The notes beneath the pieces are model-generated. The model saw only the letters and a program-made list of their open reading frames with translations. It searched no databases and had not been told where the DNA came from. A stretch of DNA of 64,000 bases from Mycolicibacterium rhodesiae NBB3 (GTDB taxonomy: Bacteria; Actinomycetota; Actinomycetes; Mycobacteriales; Mycobacteriaceae). The stretch covers positions 4,836,001-4,900,000 of the forward strand of contig NC_016604.1 in the NCBI RefSeq assembly GCF_000230895.2, read 5' to 3'. Shown piece by piece: positions 16,053-24,258 of the stretch (position 1 is its first letter; every line of letters begins with the position of its first letter). Made by a program: the position numbers and the translations under genes.

Positions 16053-16984
16053 CGTGCGGCGACCTTCGGCCGCACACCGGCTGCACGCTCGCGGGCGAGC
16101 TGGGCATATCGCGGTGTGCCGAACGCCCAGCGCAACTGCCGCGCGTCCTGCCGCAGTGCGGGACCGATGAGCCGGCGGGTCAGCGCGGACGGCCGGTCGT
16201 ATCCGATGAGTTCGCGCGCCCACGAGGGTGCGCGGCTCATCCCGGCGTAGATGGTGAAGCGGTGCAACTGACGATCCACCGGCCCGGGTAGATCGGGAAA
16301 GAACGGTGACGCCATCAAGAAGTCGATGAACTCGCGAGTCTGCGCGTTCACGCTCAGCTTCGGACGCATCGCCTCGACGTAGTCGTCGAGTTCAGCGGCC
16401 GACGTCGGCACCCAGTCCGCGCCGCCCATCCTGCCGATCACGGCCTGCTCGGCTAGATACCGGTCCTGCTCGTCGCGCGACAACGGGCGGTTGGTGTGTT
16501 CGAACGTCCGCAGGATCATCCACGGGATGCAGGTGTGCACCCACGCGATCAGCTCGGGATCCAGCGCCCGGTACGGCACGCCGTCGGGGCGGGTGCCATT
16601 GACGAACGAGTGCACTCGCTTGACGCGTTCGATGACGCGCGTGGCGGCTTCGGTATTGCCGAACGTCGTGGTCAGCACGTAGCCCAGGGTGGCGCGGGCG
16701 CGCTGGAACGGATCCTCGCGGTAGTTGGACAGATCCTGGACCCCCGCGACGACCGATGGATGCAGAATCTCCAACACGATGGCGGGCAACCCGGCCTGCG
16801 AGACCGAGGCCAGATCGGCGTTGATCTCCCACGAAATGCTGTCCGGCCCGATCAAGCCGGGATCGCCCGCCGGACCGCCGTAGATCTCGAGATCGTCGTG
16901 GCGACCCGCGCCTTTCTCGAAGTCCTCGACGATCCGACGGCGAACGCCGCCGCCAATGCGCTGCGATACAGATGTGACACTCAC
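16049..16984 (-). CDS. MpaB/rubber-oxygenase-like (DUF2236) protein
   Basis: This protein of about 311 aa belongs to the oxygenase-MpaB family (DUF2236), which includes the heme-dependent latex-clearing protein Lcp and fungal MpaB. Typical elements are AGLPAIVLEILHPSVVAGV, the helical DPFQRARATLGYVLTTTFGN and ARVRRVH-like VKRVHSFVNG, and LIAWVHTCIPWMI with its conserved His. Start GTG 16984 (VSVTSVSQRIGG) is the best choice because further upstream is promoter sequence. It is the first gene of the TetR-SMR operon and is divergent from the carboxylesterase. Oxidation of a lipophilic compound later exported or hydrolysed is inference. Confidence 0.85.
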   Translation of the reverse strand: MSVTSVSQRIGGGVRRRIVEDFEKGAGRHDDLEIYGGPAGDPGLIGPDSISWEINADLASVSQAGLPAIVLEILHPSVVAGVQDLSNYREDPFQRARATLGYVLTTTFGNTEAATRVIERVKRVHSFVNGTRPDGVPYRALDPELIAWVHTCIPWMILRTFEHTNRPLSRDEQDRYLAEQAVIGRMGGADWVPTSAAELDDYVEAMRPKLSVNAQTREFIDFLMASPFFPDLPGPVDRQLHRFTIYAGMSRAPSWARELIGYDRPSALTRRLIGPALRQDARQLRWAFGTPRYAQLARERAAGVRPKVAAR

Positions 16985-16995
16985 GCCATCATGTA

Positions 16996-17036
16996 TACCA
17001 CTCGTGGGAGGCGAGCGAAGTGGTACGCGCGCGTAC
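16996..17036. promoter_or_regulatory. palindromic operator cluster in the divergent oxygenase/esterase promoter
   Basis: Two symmetric elements overlap. TACCACT (16996-17002) is exactly complementary to AGTGGTA (17019-17025), and GTACGCGCGCGTAC (17023-17036) is a perfect 14-bp palindrome. Both lie in the 92-bp gap between two divergent genes, one of which leads a TetR-containing operon, so they are likely TetR operators. Part of the second palindrome is CG-alternating, so chance is possible. Confidence 0.5.
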
Positions 17037-17076
17037 TGTGGAGTGGTTCTGTCCCATCGGGTGAGGAGGCCAATCG

Positions 17077-18639
17077 GTGACGGCGGAGGCCAACACACAA
17101 CGCGTCGTCGACGAGCATCCCGTCGTTGACACCAGCTACGGTCCCGTGCGCGGCGTCGACAACGGAACGATCAAGGCGTGGAAGGGCGTCCGCTACGCCG
17201 CCCCGCCCGTTGCGGGCCTGCGGTGGCGGGCGCCCGTGGCCCCCCAGCGGTGGTCGGAACCGGCCGATGCGACGCGGGTGGGGCCCGTCTGTCCCCAGCC
17301 AACGGATCCGCGGATCCCGCTCGACCTCGGTGCGCCGCAGGGTGACGACTGCCTGACGTTGAACGTGTGGGCGTCGTCGGACACCGAGGCGGGGGACGGC
17401 AAGCCGGTCATGGTGTGGCTGCACGGCGGCGCCTACATCCTCGGCTCGTCGGCCCAATCGCTGTATCACGGTGGCGCGCTGGCAAGTAGCGGCGACGCGG
17501 TGATCGTCACCGTCAACTACCGGCTGGGTGCGCTTGGGTTCCTGGACCTGTCGTCGTTCGGCGACGGGTTCGACACGAATCTCGGACTACGGGACGCGCT
17601 GTTCGCCCTGCACTGGGTGCGCGACAACATCGCCGGATTCGGCGGCGACCCAAACCGCGTCACACTGTTCGGCGAGTCGGCCGGTGCGGGGATGGTTACC
17701 ACCCTGCTGGCGAGCCCGGCCGCCGCCGGACTGTTCTGCGGCGCCGTCGCCCAGAGTTCGCCCGCCACATCGATCTATGACTCCGAGCGCGGGCGCCGGT
17801 TCGCCGAACTGTTCCTCGACGCGCTGGATGTCGGACGCGACGAAGCCCATCGCCTGGCCGCGATTCCGACCGACGCCGTCATGGCCGCCTCCAAGAAAGT
17901 CTTCGACGTGGTGCCGGTCCGCTGGCCTGGAACGCTGGCCTTCGCACCGATCATCGACGGCGACGTCATTCCGGCTCACCCGGTCAAGCAGGCCCAGGAA
18001 GGGCGCACGCACAAGGTTCCACTGATCATCGGCACAAACAAGCATGAGGCCGCACTGTTCCGTTGGATGAAGTCGCCGCTGATGCCCATCTCTCCGCAAG
18101 CACTGCGGACCATGTTCGCCGATATCGCCGCCGAGCAGCCCTCCTTGCAGCTGCCCAGCGAAGTTCAGATCCGGGAGGCGTATCGCGGTAGGCCCAAGAC
18201 GATCGGCATGGGGGTGGCCCGCGACATCGGGTTCCGGATGCCCTCGATCTGGTTCGCCGAGGGGCATTGCGACGTCGCGCCGGTCTATCTCTACCGCTTC
18301 GACTTCGCGACGCCGATGTTGCGGCTGCTGCGACTCGGCGCCGCCCACGCCACCGAGCTGCCCTACGTGTGGGGCAATCTCGTTGCCGGGCCCAAGGACC
18401 CGACGTTCAAGCTGGGTGGACTGAAGGCGGGCAAGACGGTGTCGGCGCGGCTGCGCACCCGTTGGCTGAACTTCGCCGTCGACGGTGTGCCAGCTGCTCC
18501 GGCGGGGGATCCGCAGTGGCGGCCGTACCGCGCGCACGACCGCGCCACGCTGGTCGTGGACGCCCAGGACCGAGTGGTCGACGATCTGGATCGTGATCTG
18601 CGGTCGGCCTGGGGTCGCGAGGTACTCAGCTTCCGCTGA
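17077..18639 (+). CDS. type B carboxylesterase
   Basis: This 520-aa alpha/beta hydrolase of the cholinesterase/type B carboxylesterase family has the oxyanion loop HGGAY, nucleophile in FGESAGAGMV, an acidic residue around IIGTNKHEAALF and catalytic His in GAAHATELPYVWGN. The characteristic N-terminal GPVRGVDNGTIKAWKGVRYAAPPVAGLRWRAP is also present. No signal peptide is seen, so it is probably cytosolic. It starts at GTG 17077 and is divergent from the MpaB-TetR-SMR operon across a palindrome-rich promoter, making joint control by that TetR plausible. Confidence 0.94.
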   Translation: MTAEANTQRVVDEHPVVDTSYGPVRGVDNGTIKAWKGVRYAAPPVAGLRWRAPVAPQRWSEPADATRVGPVCPQPTDPRIPLDLGAPQGDDCLTLNVWASSDTEAGDGKPVMVWLHGGAYILGSSAQSLYHGGALASSGDAVIVTVNYRLGALGFLDLSSFGDGFDTNLGLRDALFALHWVRDNIAGFGGDPNRVTLFGESAGAGMVTTLLASPAAAGLFCGAVAQSSPATSIYDSERGRRFAELFLDALDVGRDEAHRLAAIPTDAVMAASKKVFDVVPVRWPGTLAFAPIIDGDVIPAHPVKQAQEGRTHKVPLIIGTNKHEAALFRWMKSPLMPISPQALRTMFADIAAEQPSLQLPSEVQIREAYRGRPKTIGMGVARDIGFRMPSIWFAEGHCDVAPVYLYRFDFATPMLRLLRLGAAHATELPYVWGNLVAGPKDPTFKLGGLKAGKTVSARLRTRWLNFAVDGVPAAPAGDPQWRPYRAHDRATLVVDAQDRVVDDLDRDLRSAWGREVLSFR

Positions 18640-18733
18640 GCAGGTTTGTCTTCGCCGTCGTCCCCTGCCCTTCCGGCGTCGGCCCATCGCTCGCCTGGGC
18701 CTGCATCGTAAACTCTGTTCTGGAGGTGTCACA

Positions 18734-19657
18734 GTGGACTGGTCACGTGTTCTCACCGACGTGCTGCCGCCGTTGATGCACGATCCGGTGACCTTTGCGA
18801 TCCCGTTCTTCTTGATCATGCTGATCATCGAGTGGGTCTCCGCAGGAAAGCTCGTGCACGACGAGGCGGAACGTGCACCGGCCGGGTCCTACCTGAAGTC
18901 CGATGCGTGGGCGAGCATCAAGATGGGGTTGGTGTCGATCGCCACCAGCGGCGTGCTCAACGCAGTGGCGCTGGTCGGCTACGCCGCGCTCTATGTCTAT
19001 GTGGCGCCCTGGCAGCTGCCCGCGACCGCGTGGTACACGTGGGTCATCGCGATCGTGGGCGTCGACGTCCTGTACTACTTCTATCACCGGATCGCGCATC
19101 GGGTTCGCCTGATCTGGGCGACGCACCAGGCCCACCACTCCAGCCAGTACTTCAACTTCGCGACGGCCCTGCGGCAGAAGTGGAACATCAGCGGCGACGT
19201 GTTCCTGCGAGCGCTGCTTCCACTGTTCGGAGTGCCGCCGTGGATGGTGTTCGCCAGCTTCTCGATCAATCTGATCTATCAGTTCTGGATCCACACCGAG
19301 CGCATCGGAAAGCTCTGGCGGCCAATCGAGTTCATCTTCAATACGCCATCGCATCACCGCGTTCACCACGGTATGGACCAGGAGTATCTGGACAAGAATT
19401 ACGGTGGCATCTTCATCTTGTGGGATCGGCTGTTCGGCAGCTTCAAGGCCGAAACCTTCAGGCCGCACTACGGGTTGACCAAACAGGTGGACACCTACAA
19501 CATCTGGACCCTGCAGACCCACGAATACGTGGCGATCTTCCGCGACATCCGCCACGCGCCGCGGTGGCGCGACAAGCTGGGCTACGCGTTCGGACCGCCC
19601 GGTTGGCAGCCCGCGCCGCGTCGCATCTCCGAGAACACCGCCAAGGTTCGCGTCTAG
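18734..19657 (+). CDS. erg3: fatty acid hydroxylase/sterol desaturase-family membrane protein
   Basis: This 307-aa integral membrane non-heme di-iron protein has its metal-binding histidine boxes at HRIAHR, HQAHHSS and HRVHHG, between hydrophobic helices (about 14-32, 55-85 and 95-115). Members hydroxylate or desaturate sterols, fatty alcohols or carotenoids using O2. GTG 18734 is chosen because GGAGG lies 7 bp upstream. By order it corresponds to M. tuberculosis Rv1814 (erg3). True C-5 sterol desaturation is not proven for mycobacterial members, so the symbol is positional. It is followed 43 bp later by a FAD oxidase gene. Confidence 0.9.
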   Translation: MDWSRVLTDVLPPLMHDPVTFAIPFFLIMLIIEWVSAGKLVHDEAERAPAGSYLKSDAWASIKMGLVSIATSGVLNAVALVGYAALYVYVAPWQLPATAWYTWVIAIVGVDVLYYFYHRIAHRVRLIWATHQAHHSSQYFNFATALRQKWNISGDVFLRALLPLFGVPPWMVFASFSINLIYQFWIHTERIGKLWRPIEFIFNTPSHHRVHHGMDQEYLDKNYGGIFILWDRLFGSFKAETFRPHYGLTKQVDTYNIWTLQTHEYVAIFRDIRHAPRWRDKLGYAFGPPGWQPAPRRISENTAKVRV

Positions 19658-19700
19658 AATTTTTCGACGCCGCCGCCATCGGACCCGTAGTCTCCGCGGT

Positions 19701-21107
19701 GTGGAGACGGTGTTCGATGCCCCCGTTGACCCGGCATTGGTCGAACGTTCGCTTGCGCCAAGCACCTTCGGTTCGATGTGGCTCGACATCCCGCGACCCG
19801 ATTATCCTGCGCTGATCGCGTCGCTCACCTGCGACCTGCTCGTCGTCGGCGGCGGTTACACCGGATTGTGGACGGCCCTGCACGCCGCGGAGCGCTATCC
19901 CGATCGGCGAGTAGTCCTCATCGAGGCGAACCGCATCGGGTGGGCGGCTTCGGGACGAAACGGCGGCTTCGTCGACGCCAGCATCACGCACGGCGCCGAG
20001 AACGGAAAGTCCCGCTGGGCAGCCGAGTTCGACACGCTCGAACAATTGGGCTTGGAGAACCTCGACGGCATGCAGTCCGACATCGAGCGCCTCGGACTGG
20101 ATACGGAATGGCAGCGCACGGGCATGCTGTCGGTGGCGACAGAACCGCACCAGGTCGAGTGGTTGCGCGACGGAGCCGCTTCCGGCGAGGGTCAGTTCCT
20201 GGACACGCAACGCGTGCGGGCAGAAGTGGATTCACCCACCTACCTGGCGGGTCTATTCAGCGCGGATACGTGTGCCATCGTCCATCCCGCCAAGTTGGCA
20301 ACCGAACTCGCTCGTGCCTGCACGGAAGCCGGCGTGCAGATCTACGAATCCACCAATGCCACCGCGCTTAACGGGGGTGGCGGACGGCTACGGGTCGACA
20401 CCGCGACAGCAGCGATCACCGCGGGCCAGGTCGTGCTGGCCACGAACGTGTATCCGAGTCTGCTTCGGCGCAACCGGCTGCGCGTCGTGCCGGTCTATGA
20501 CTACGTACTGGCCACCGAGCCGCTCACCGACCTGCAGCTGGCCCGCATCGGGTGGCGGGGCAGGCAGGGAATCGGCGACTGCGCCAACCAGTTCCACTAC
20601 TACCGCCTGACGATGGACAACCGCATCGTGTGGGGCGGTTACGACGCCATCTATCACTTCGGGCGCAAGGTCGATCCCGCCTACGAAGACCGGCCGGCCA
20701 CGTATCGCCGCCTCGCCGAGCACTTCTTCATCACGTTCCCTGCGCTCGACGACGTCCGGTTCTCGCACCGCTGGGCGGGACCCATCGACACCAACACGCG
20801 GTTCTGTGCGCACTGGGGGCTGGCGTGCGAGGACCGGGTGGCGTACGTCAACGGGTTCACCGGACTCGGCGTGGGCGCGGCGAGGTTCGCCGCCGACGTG
20901 TGCCTGGACCTCCTCGGCGGCAAGCCCACACCGCGCACCGAGTTGCAGATGGTGCGTGAGCGCCCCTTGCCGTTCCCGCCCGAGCCGTTCGCCAGCATCG
21001 GTATCCAGGCGACGCGCTGGTCGCTGGACCGCGCCGACCACTCGGCGGGACGCCGCAACCTCCTGCTGCGCACGCTCGACGCACTGGGTCTCGGTTTCGA
21101 TTCCTGA
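19701..21107 (+). CDS. FAD-dependent oxidoreductase (D-amino acid oxidase fold)
   Basis: This 468-aa DAO-fold flavoprotein has its FAD-binding motif at residues 46-56 (LLVVGGGYTGLWTAL), then GWAASGRNGGFVDASI, typical of the glycine oxidase/gamma-glutamylputrescine oxidase (PuuB/OrdL) branch. RWAGPIDTNTRF and YVNGFTGLGVGAARFAADV are near the C terminus. It oxidises a C-N bond of an amine or N-substituted amino acid; the substrate cannot be specified. It begins with GTG 19701 in the same direction as the sterol-desaturase-like gene and may be co-transcribed. Confidence 0.92.
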   Translation: METVFDAPVDPALVERSLAPSTFGSMWLDIPRPDYPALIASLTCDLLVVGGGYTGLWTALHAAERYPDRRVVLIEANRIGWAASGRNGGFVDASITHGAENGKSRWAAEFDTLEQLGLENLDGMQSDIERLGLDTEWQRTGMLSVATEPHQVEWLRDGAASGEGQFLDTQRVRAEVDSPTYLAGLFSADTCAIVHPAKLATELARACTEAGVQIYESTNATALNGGGGRLRVDTATAAITAGQVVLATNVYPSLLRRNRLRVVPVYDYVLATEPLTDLQLARIGWRGRQGIGDCANQFHYYRLTMDNRIVWGGYDAIYHFGRKVDPAYEDRPATYRRLAEHFFITFPALDDVRFSHRWAGPIDTNTRFCAHWGLACEDRVAYVNGFTGLGVGAARFAADVCLDLLGGKPTPRTELQMVRERPLPFPPEPFASIGIQATRWSLDRADHSAGRRNLLLRTLDALGLGFDS

Positions 21108-21290
21108 CAAGCCGACGCGCCGTCCGTTGCCGCTTTGTAACGTCCCCGTGATCCGCGCCGATTGCCAAGTCGAGGGACAACTATCGGGCAGTTGCTCCTG
21201 GTCGGGCGTGGTTATCAGTTCTCTCACTCGACCTGTGAGCTTCGCTTTCCGTCGGTAGTCTTTACACACTTGAGACCCAAGGGGGCGACT

Positions 21291-21974
21291 GTGCGCCGAC
21301 GTTGGTTACGCCTTTTCGCCACGGCGACTGCTCCGCTCGTCGCACTCGTTGTGCCCGTGATGCCGGTGGAAGCCGATCCGGGTGTCGTGGTCTTCCCCGG
21401 CATGGAGGTCATCCAGGGTACGAACGCCTGCACGGTGGGCTTCGTCGATCCGGCGGCGCGCGTCGCCTACACCGCGGGCCATTGCCGCGGCGACGGCACG
21501 GTGCAGGACCAGGGCCGCAGGTCCATCGGGCATCAGGCGTCGTTCCGGGACAACACTCCCGACGGCGCGACCATCGACACCAATCACCAGATCACCGACT
21601 GGGAAGTCATCACCCTGGCCGCCGACGTCGCGGTCAACAACATCCTGCCGCGTGGCCTGGCTCTGGTGTCCGACCCCACCGTCGTTCCCGCACCCGGACT
21701 GCCGGTATGCCATTTCGGCGTTGTGACGGGCGAAAGCTGCGGCAATATCCAGGCCGTCTACAACGGCTGGTTCACGATGGCCAACGGCGTCGTGAGTCAG
21801 AAGGGGGACTCCGGCGGACCCGTCTACGTTGTGACTTCGGACGGCAGGGCAGCGATGGTCGGGATGTTCAACAGCACCTGGGGGCAGTTCCCGGCCGCGG
21901 TTTCCTGGCAGGCCGTCAGCGCACAGGCACAGCAGGACGTCATCTCGGCGATGAGCGGTGTCTCGACGCCCTAG
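21291..21974 (+). CDS. secreted trypsin-like serine protease (S1 family)
   Basis: This 227-aa exported protein has a signal peptide at about residues 1-30 (VRRRWLRLFATATAPLVALV, then cleavage near VEAD). The chymotrypsin fold is indicated by His in AYTAGHCRG, Asp in the LAADVAVNN segment and Ser in QKGDSGGPVY. Cysteines at NACTVG/GHC and CHFG/ESCG fit two disulfides. GTG 21291 has GGGGG six bases upstream. It occupies the position of M. tuberculosis Rv1815, which is recalled as a conserved exported protein of similar size. The 183-bp upstream gap holds only promoter-like sequence. The stop overlaps the convergent Ddn-like gene by 4 bp. Confidence 0.88.
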   Translation: MRRRWLRLFATATAPLVALVVPVMPVEADPGVVVFPGMEVIQGTNACTVGFVDPAARVAYTAGHCRGDGTVQDQGRRSIGHQASFRDNTPDGATIDTNHQITDWEVITLAADVAVNNILPRGLALVSDPTVVPAPGLPVCHFGVVTGESCGNIQAVYNGWFTMANGVVSQKGDSGGPVYVVTSDGRAAMVGMFNSTWGQFPAAVSWQAVSAQAQQDVISAMSGVSTP

Positions 21975-22411
21975 CGCTGGAGCTCGAACACGGGGATAGA
22001 GGGCGCGGCCGCGAACAGTTCCGCGTCCGACGATTCGGGCGTCAGGCCGCCGACGTGTCCCTTGACCTCCCAGAACCAACGGTCGAGATAGCGCTTCAGC
22101 AACTCCGGTTTGTCGTGGTCGGCGACCTCGGAGATGGGCACGTCGGTGCTGCGCCACCGCGGACCCATCTCGATGACGCCTGCCGCCCGCGCGTTGCGAA
22201 CCCATTGCGTGTTGCCGCGGGGCGAGACCAGGTAGTCGCGGCCGCTGACGGTCAACAGGTTGACCACCACTCCGCGCCGCTGGCCGGTTTTTCGCCCGCG
22301 CACCCGAATCGCCACGGTGCCGGCGATGCTGATCCCGACCTCCGCCAGCACCCTGAACACTTCGTTGAAAGTCCGGGCAGCGGGTGTGGGGCGGTCATAT
22401 CGCACAGTCAT
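21971..22411 (-). CDS. F420-dependent (deazaflavin) nitroreductase-family oxidoreductase, Ddn-like
   Basis: This 146-aa split beta-barrel protein of the Ddn/FDOR-A type shows IRVRGRKTGQRRGVVVNLLTVSGRDYLVSPRGNTQWVRNARAAG, the family's characteristic cofactor and nucleotide-loop region. These enzymes use reduced F420 to reduce quinones or nitro compounds and many associate with the membrane. A strong GGAGG lies 5 bp upstream of ATG 22411. It is divergent from a TetR gene with two operator-like palindromes between them. Confidence 0.9.
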   Translation of the reverse strand: MTVRYDRPTPAARTFNEVFRVLAEVGISIAGTVAIRVRGRKTGQRRGVVVNLLTVSGRDYLVSPRGNTQWVRNARAAGVIEMGPRWRSTDVPISEVADHDKPELLKRYLDRWFWEVKGHVGGLTPESSDAELFAAAPSIPVFELQR

Positions 22412-22427
22412 AAGGCCTCCTAGATTC

Positions 22428-22442
22428 GAGAGCGGTGCTCTC
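22428..22442. promoter_or_regulatory. candidate TetR operator between Ddn-like and TetR genes
   Basis: GAGAGC-GGT-GCTCTC is a perfect 6-bp inverted repeat 16 bp upstream of the Ddn-like start. A degraded copy, AGAGCACTGATCT, is at 22476-22488, 23 bp before the TetR start. Two related sites in one divergent promoter support autoregulation plus control of the reductase gene. Confidence 0.5.
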
Positions 22443-22511
22443 TATTGAGAATGCCACGCCGCCTTCGCTAATTCAAGAGCACTGATCTCGTTTCATGTCA
22501 CACTGACCGAT

Positions 22512-23192
22512 ATGGGCAAGCGGCAGGACACCCGCGACCGCATCGAGCGCCGGATCATCGAGCTGGGTCGCCGCCATCTGATCACCGACGGCGCGGCCGG
22601 GCTGTCGCTGCGCGCCATCGCACGGGACCTCGACATGGTGTCCTCCGCGGTGTACCGGTACGTAGCCAGCCGCGACGAACTGCTGACGCTGCTGCTCATC
22701 GACGCGTATTCCGAGCTCGCCGATGCGGTCGACGATGCGCGCGTCAACACCGAGACGTCCTGGCGTGATCGGCTGCGCGCCATGGCGCACGCCGCCCGAA
22801 GGTGGGCCGTCGAGCATCCGGCCAGCTGGGCTCTGTTGTACGGCAGCCCGGTACCGGGTTATCGGGCGCCGGCAGAGCGCACCGTCGGTCCGGGCACCAG
22901 GGTGGTGGGCGCATTGTTCGACGTCGTCGCGGAGGGGATCGCGGCGGACGATGTCTCGAACACCGAAGTCGCTGTGCCGCAGCTGTTGTCGTCGGACTTC
23001 GATGGAGTACGCGCGGAGTTCGCCTTTTCCGGCGACGACTCCGCGGTAGCACGATGCTTTCTGCTGTGGGCGGGACTGATCGGGGCGATCAGCCTGGAAG
23101 TGTTCGGTCAGTACGGAGCGGACACGCTCACCGACCCCGGCGCCGCGTTCGACATTCAGGTGACGCTGTTGATCGAGATGCTGACCAGATAA
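22512..23192 (+). CDS. TetR-family transcriptional regulator (Rv1816-like position)
   Basis: This 226-aa TetR regulator has a helix-turn-helix in the first ~65 residues (IIELGRRHLITDGAAGLSLR, then AIARDLDMVSSAVYRYVASRDELLTLLLI) and a C-terminal domain of the WHG type. It is divergent from the Ddn-like reductase with paired operator-like sites between, so local control is likely. Its order matches M. tuberculosis Rv1816, a TetR protein. Ligand unknown. Confidence 0.9.
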   Translation: MGKRQDTRDRIERRIIELGRRHLITDGAAGLSLRAIARDLDMVSSAVYRYVASRDELLTLLLIDAYSELADAVDDARVNTETSWRDRLRAMAHAARRWAVEHPASWALLYGSPVPGYRAPAERTVGPGTRVVGALFDVVAEGIAADDVSNTEVAVPQLLSSDFDGVRAEFAFSGDDSAVARCFLLWAGLIGAISLEVFGQYGADTLTDPGAAFDIQVTLLIEMLTR

Positions 23193-23199
23193 TTCAATA

Positions 23200-23228
23200 T
23201 TGACTTATATAAGTGTGTACTTTAATTT
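23200..23228 (+). promoter_or_regulatory. promoter and palindromic operator of the arsR-SRPBCC pair
   Basis: In unusually AT-rich sequence, TTGACT (23200-23205) and TAATTT (23223-23228) are spaced by 17 bp. They predict a start near 23235, at or next to the second GTG of the ArsR gene, so the mRNA may be leaderless. ACTTATATAAGT (23203-23214) is a perfect 12-bp palindrome overlapping the -35, typical of ArsR-family operators. Confidence 0.6.
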
Positions 23229-23231
23229 TAG

Positions 23232-23582
23232 GTGGTGCACGCGTTCGACGTACTGGGAGATCCAGTACGCAGGCGCATTCTCGAACTGCTCGCCGGAGGC
23301 GAGCTGTCGGCGGGGGCAATCGGCGTACAGATCCAGGAAGAGTTCGCGATCAGCCAGCCGGCGGTGTCGCAGCACCTCAAGGTCTTGCGGGACAACGGCT
23401 TCACCTCGGTGCGGGCCGACGGCCAGCGCAGGCTCTACGCGGTGAACGGAACCGCCCTGCGTGAAGTCGACGAGTGGCTGGACGCGTTCCGCCGCTTCTG
23501 GGCGCCGAGGCTCGATGCGCTGGCGACCGAGATCGCACGAGGTAAACGACAACGCAGAAGCCAAGGGAGGCAACATGACTGA
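23232..23582 (+). CDS. ArsR-family winged-helix repressor
   Basis: This 116-aa ArsR/SmtB-type regulator opens with VHAFDVLGDPVRRRILELL and has its recognition helix at EFAISQPAVSQHLKVLRDNGFTSVRADGQRRLYAVN. It has no cysteine metal sites, so it belongs to the SdpR-like group usually paired with SRPBCC/AHSA1 genes rather than a metal sensor. GTG 23232 and GTG 23235 are adjacent candidates. The downstream SRPBCC start lies 8 bp inside its 3' end. Autorepression through the palindrome at 23203-23214 is inferred. Confidence 0.92.
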   Translation: MVHAFDVLGDPVRRRILELLAGGELSAGAIGVQIQEEFAISQPAVSQHLKVLRDNGFTSVRADGQRRLYAVNGTALREVDEWLDAFRRFWAPRLDALATEIARGKRQRRSQGRQHD

Positions 23583-24213
23583 GGTAGATGTCGAACATCA
23601 GATCAAGGCCGTCGAGCGCAAACTGGGCACCCGCATCATCGATGCCAAGGAAGCACACGTCGTCACCATCAGTCAGTCCTACGACACCGATCAGGACGAT
23701 CTCTGGGACGCCGTCACCAACATCGAGCGCATTCCCCGGTGGCTGATGCCCATCACGGGTGACCTCACCGTCGGCGGCTCCTATCAACTGGAGGGCCAGG
23801 CGGGAGGAACGGTCCTGACATGCGATCCGCCAAAGAATTTCACCGCGACGTGGGAATTCGGCGGCGGCGTCAGCTGGATCGATGTCAGCGTCAGCGCCGA
23901 CGGTCCGGACCGGGCGCGATTGGTGATCGAGCACATCGCTCACGCCGACGACCACTGGGAACAGTTCGGGCCCGGCGCCGTCGGGATGGGCTGGGATTCG
24001 ATGGTGCTCGGGCTTGCGATCCACCTGTCCACCGGGCAAGGCATCGATCCGTCGTTTGGCGAGCAGTGGATCGTCACCGACGACGGCCGTCGCTTCCTCG
24101 CGCTGTCCGGTGAGCAGTGGCGCACCGCGAACGTCGAGTTCGGCACGGATCCGTCGGCGGCACGCGAGATGGCGAAGCGATGCCTGGCGGCATACCTCGG
24201 CGAGGAAAACTAG
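23575..24213 (+). CDS. SRPBCC/AHSA1-family protein
   Basis: This 212-aa START-like protein of the activator-of-Hsp90-ATPase (AHSA1) group has VVTISQSYDTDQDDLWDAVTNIERIPRWLMPITGDLTVGGSYQLEGQAGGTV, the standard N-terminal signature. ATG 23575 is preceded by GGGAGG and overlaps the ArsR gene by 8 bp, so the two are coupled. ArsR-AHSA1 pairs are widespread in actinobacteria and their ligand is unknown. The stop codon TAG lies inside the KstR-like box of the next gene. Confidence 0.9.
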   Translation: MTEVDVEHQIKAVERKLGTRIIDAKEAHVVTISQSYDTDQDDLWDAVTNIERIPRWLMPITGDLTVGGSYQLEGQAGGTVLTCDPPKNFTATWEFGGGVSWIDVSVSADGPDRARLVIEHIAHADDHWEQFGPGAVGMGWDSMVLGLAIHLSTGQGIDPSFGEQWIVTDDGRRFLALSGEQWRTANVEFGTDPSAAREMAKRCLAAYLGEEN

Positions 24214-24225
24214 AACACGTTCTAG
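24210..24225. promoter_or_regulatory. KstR-type operator (TnnAACnnGTTnnA)
   Basis: CTAGAACACGTTCTAG has perfect 7-bp arms around AC. Bases 24211-24224 match exactly the recalled consensus TnnAACnnGTTnnA of KstR, the TetR repressor of cholesterol catabolism. It lies 33 bp upstream of the VOC gene start and overlaps the stop of the preceding SRPBCC gene, so it is placed to control the VOC-flavoprotein operon. Confidence 0.75.
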
Positions 24226-24258
24226 CCATCCGAAGCGGCCGGAGATATCCTCGACGCG

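Noticed and set aside
21108..21290. Regulatory RNA upstream of the secreted protease
   Set aside because: Only a weak 5-bp inverted repeat (CAACT/AGTTG) was found; nothing beyond an ordinary promoter region.
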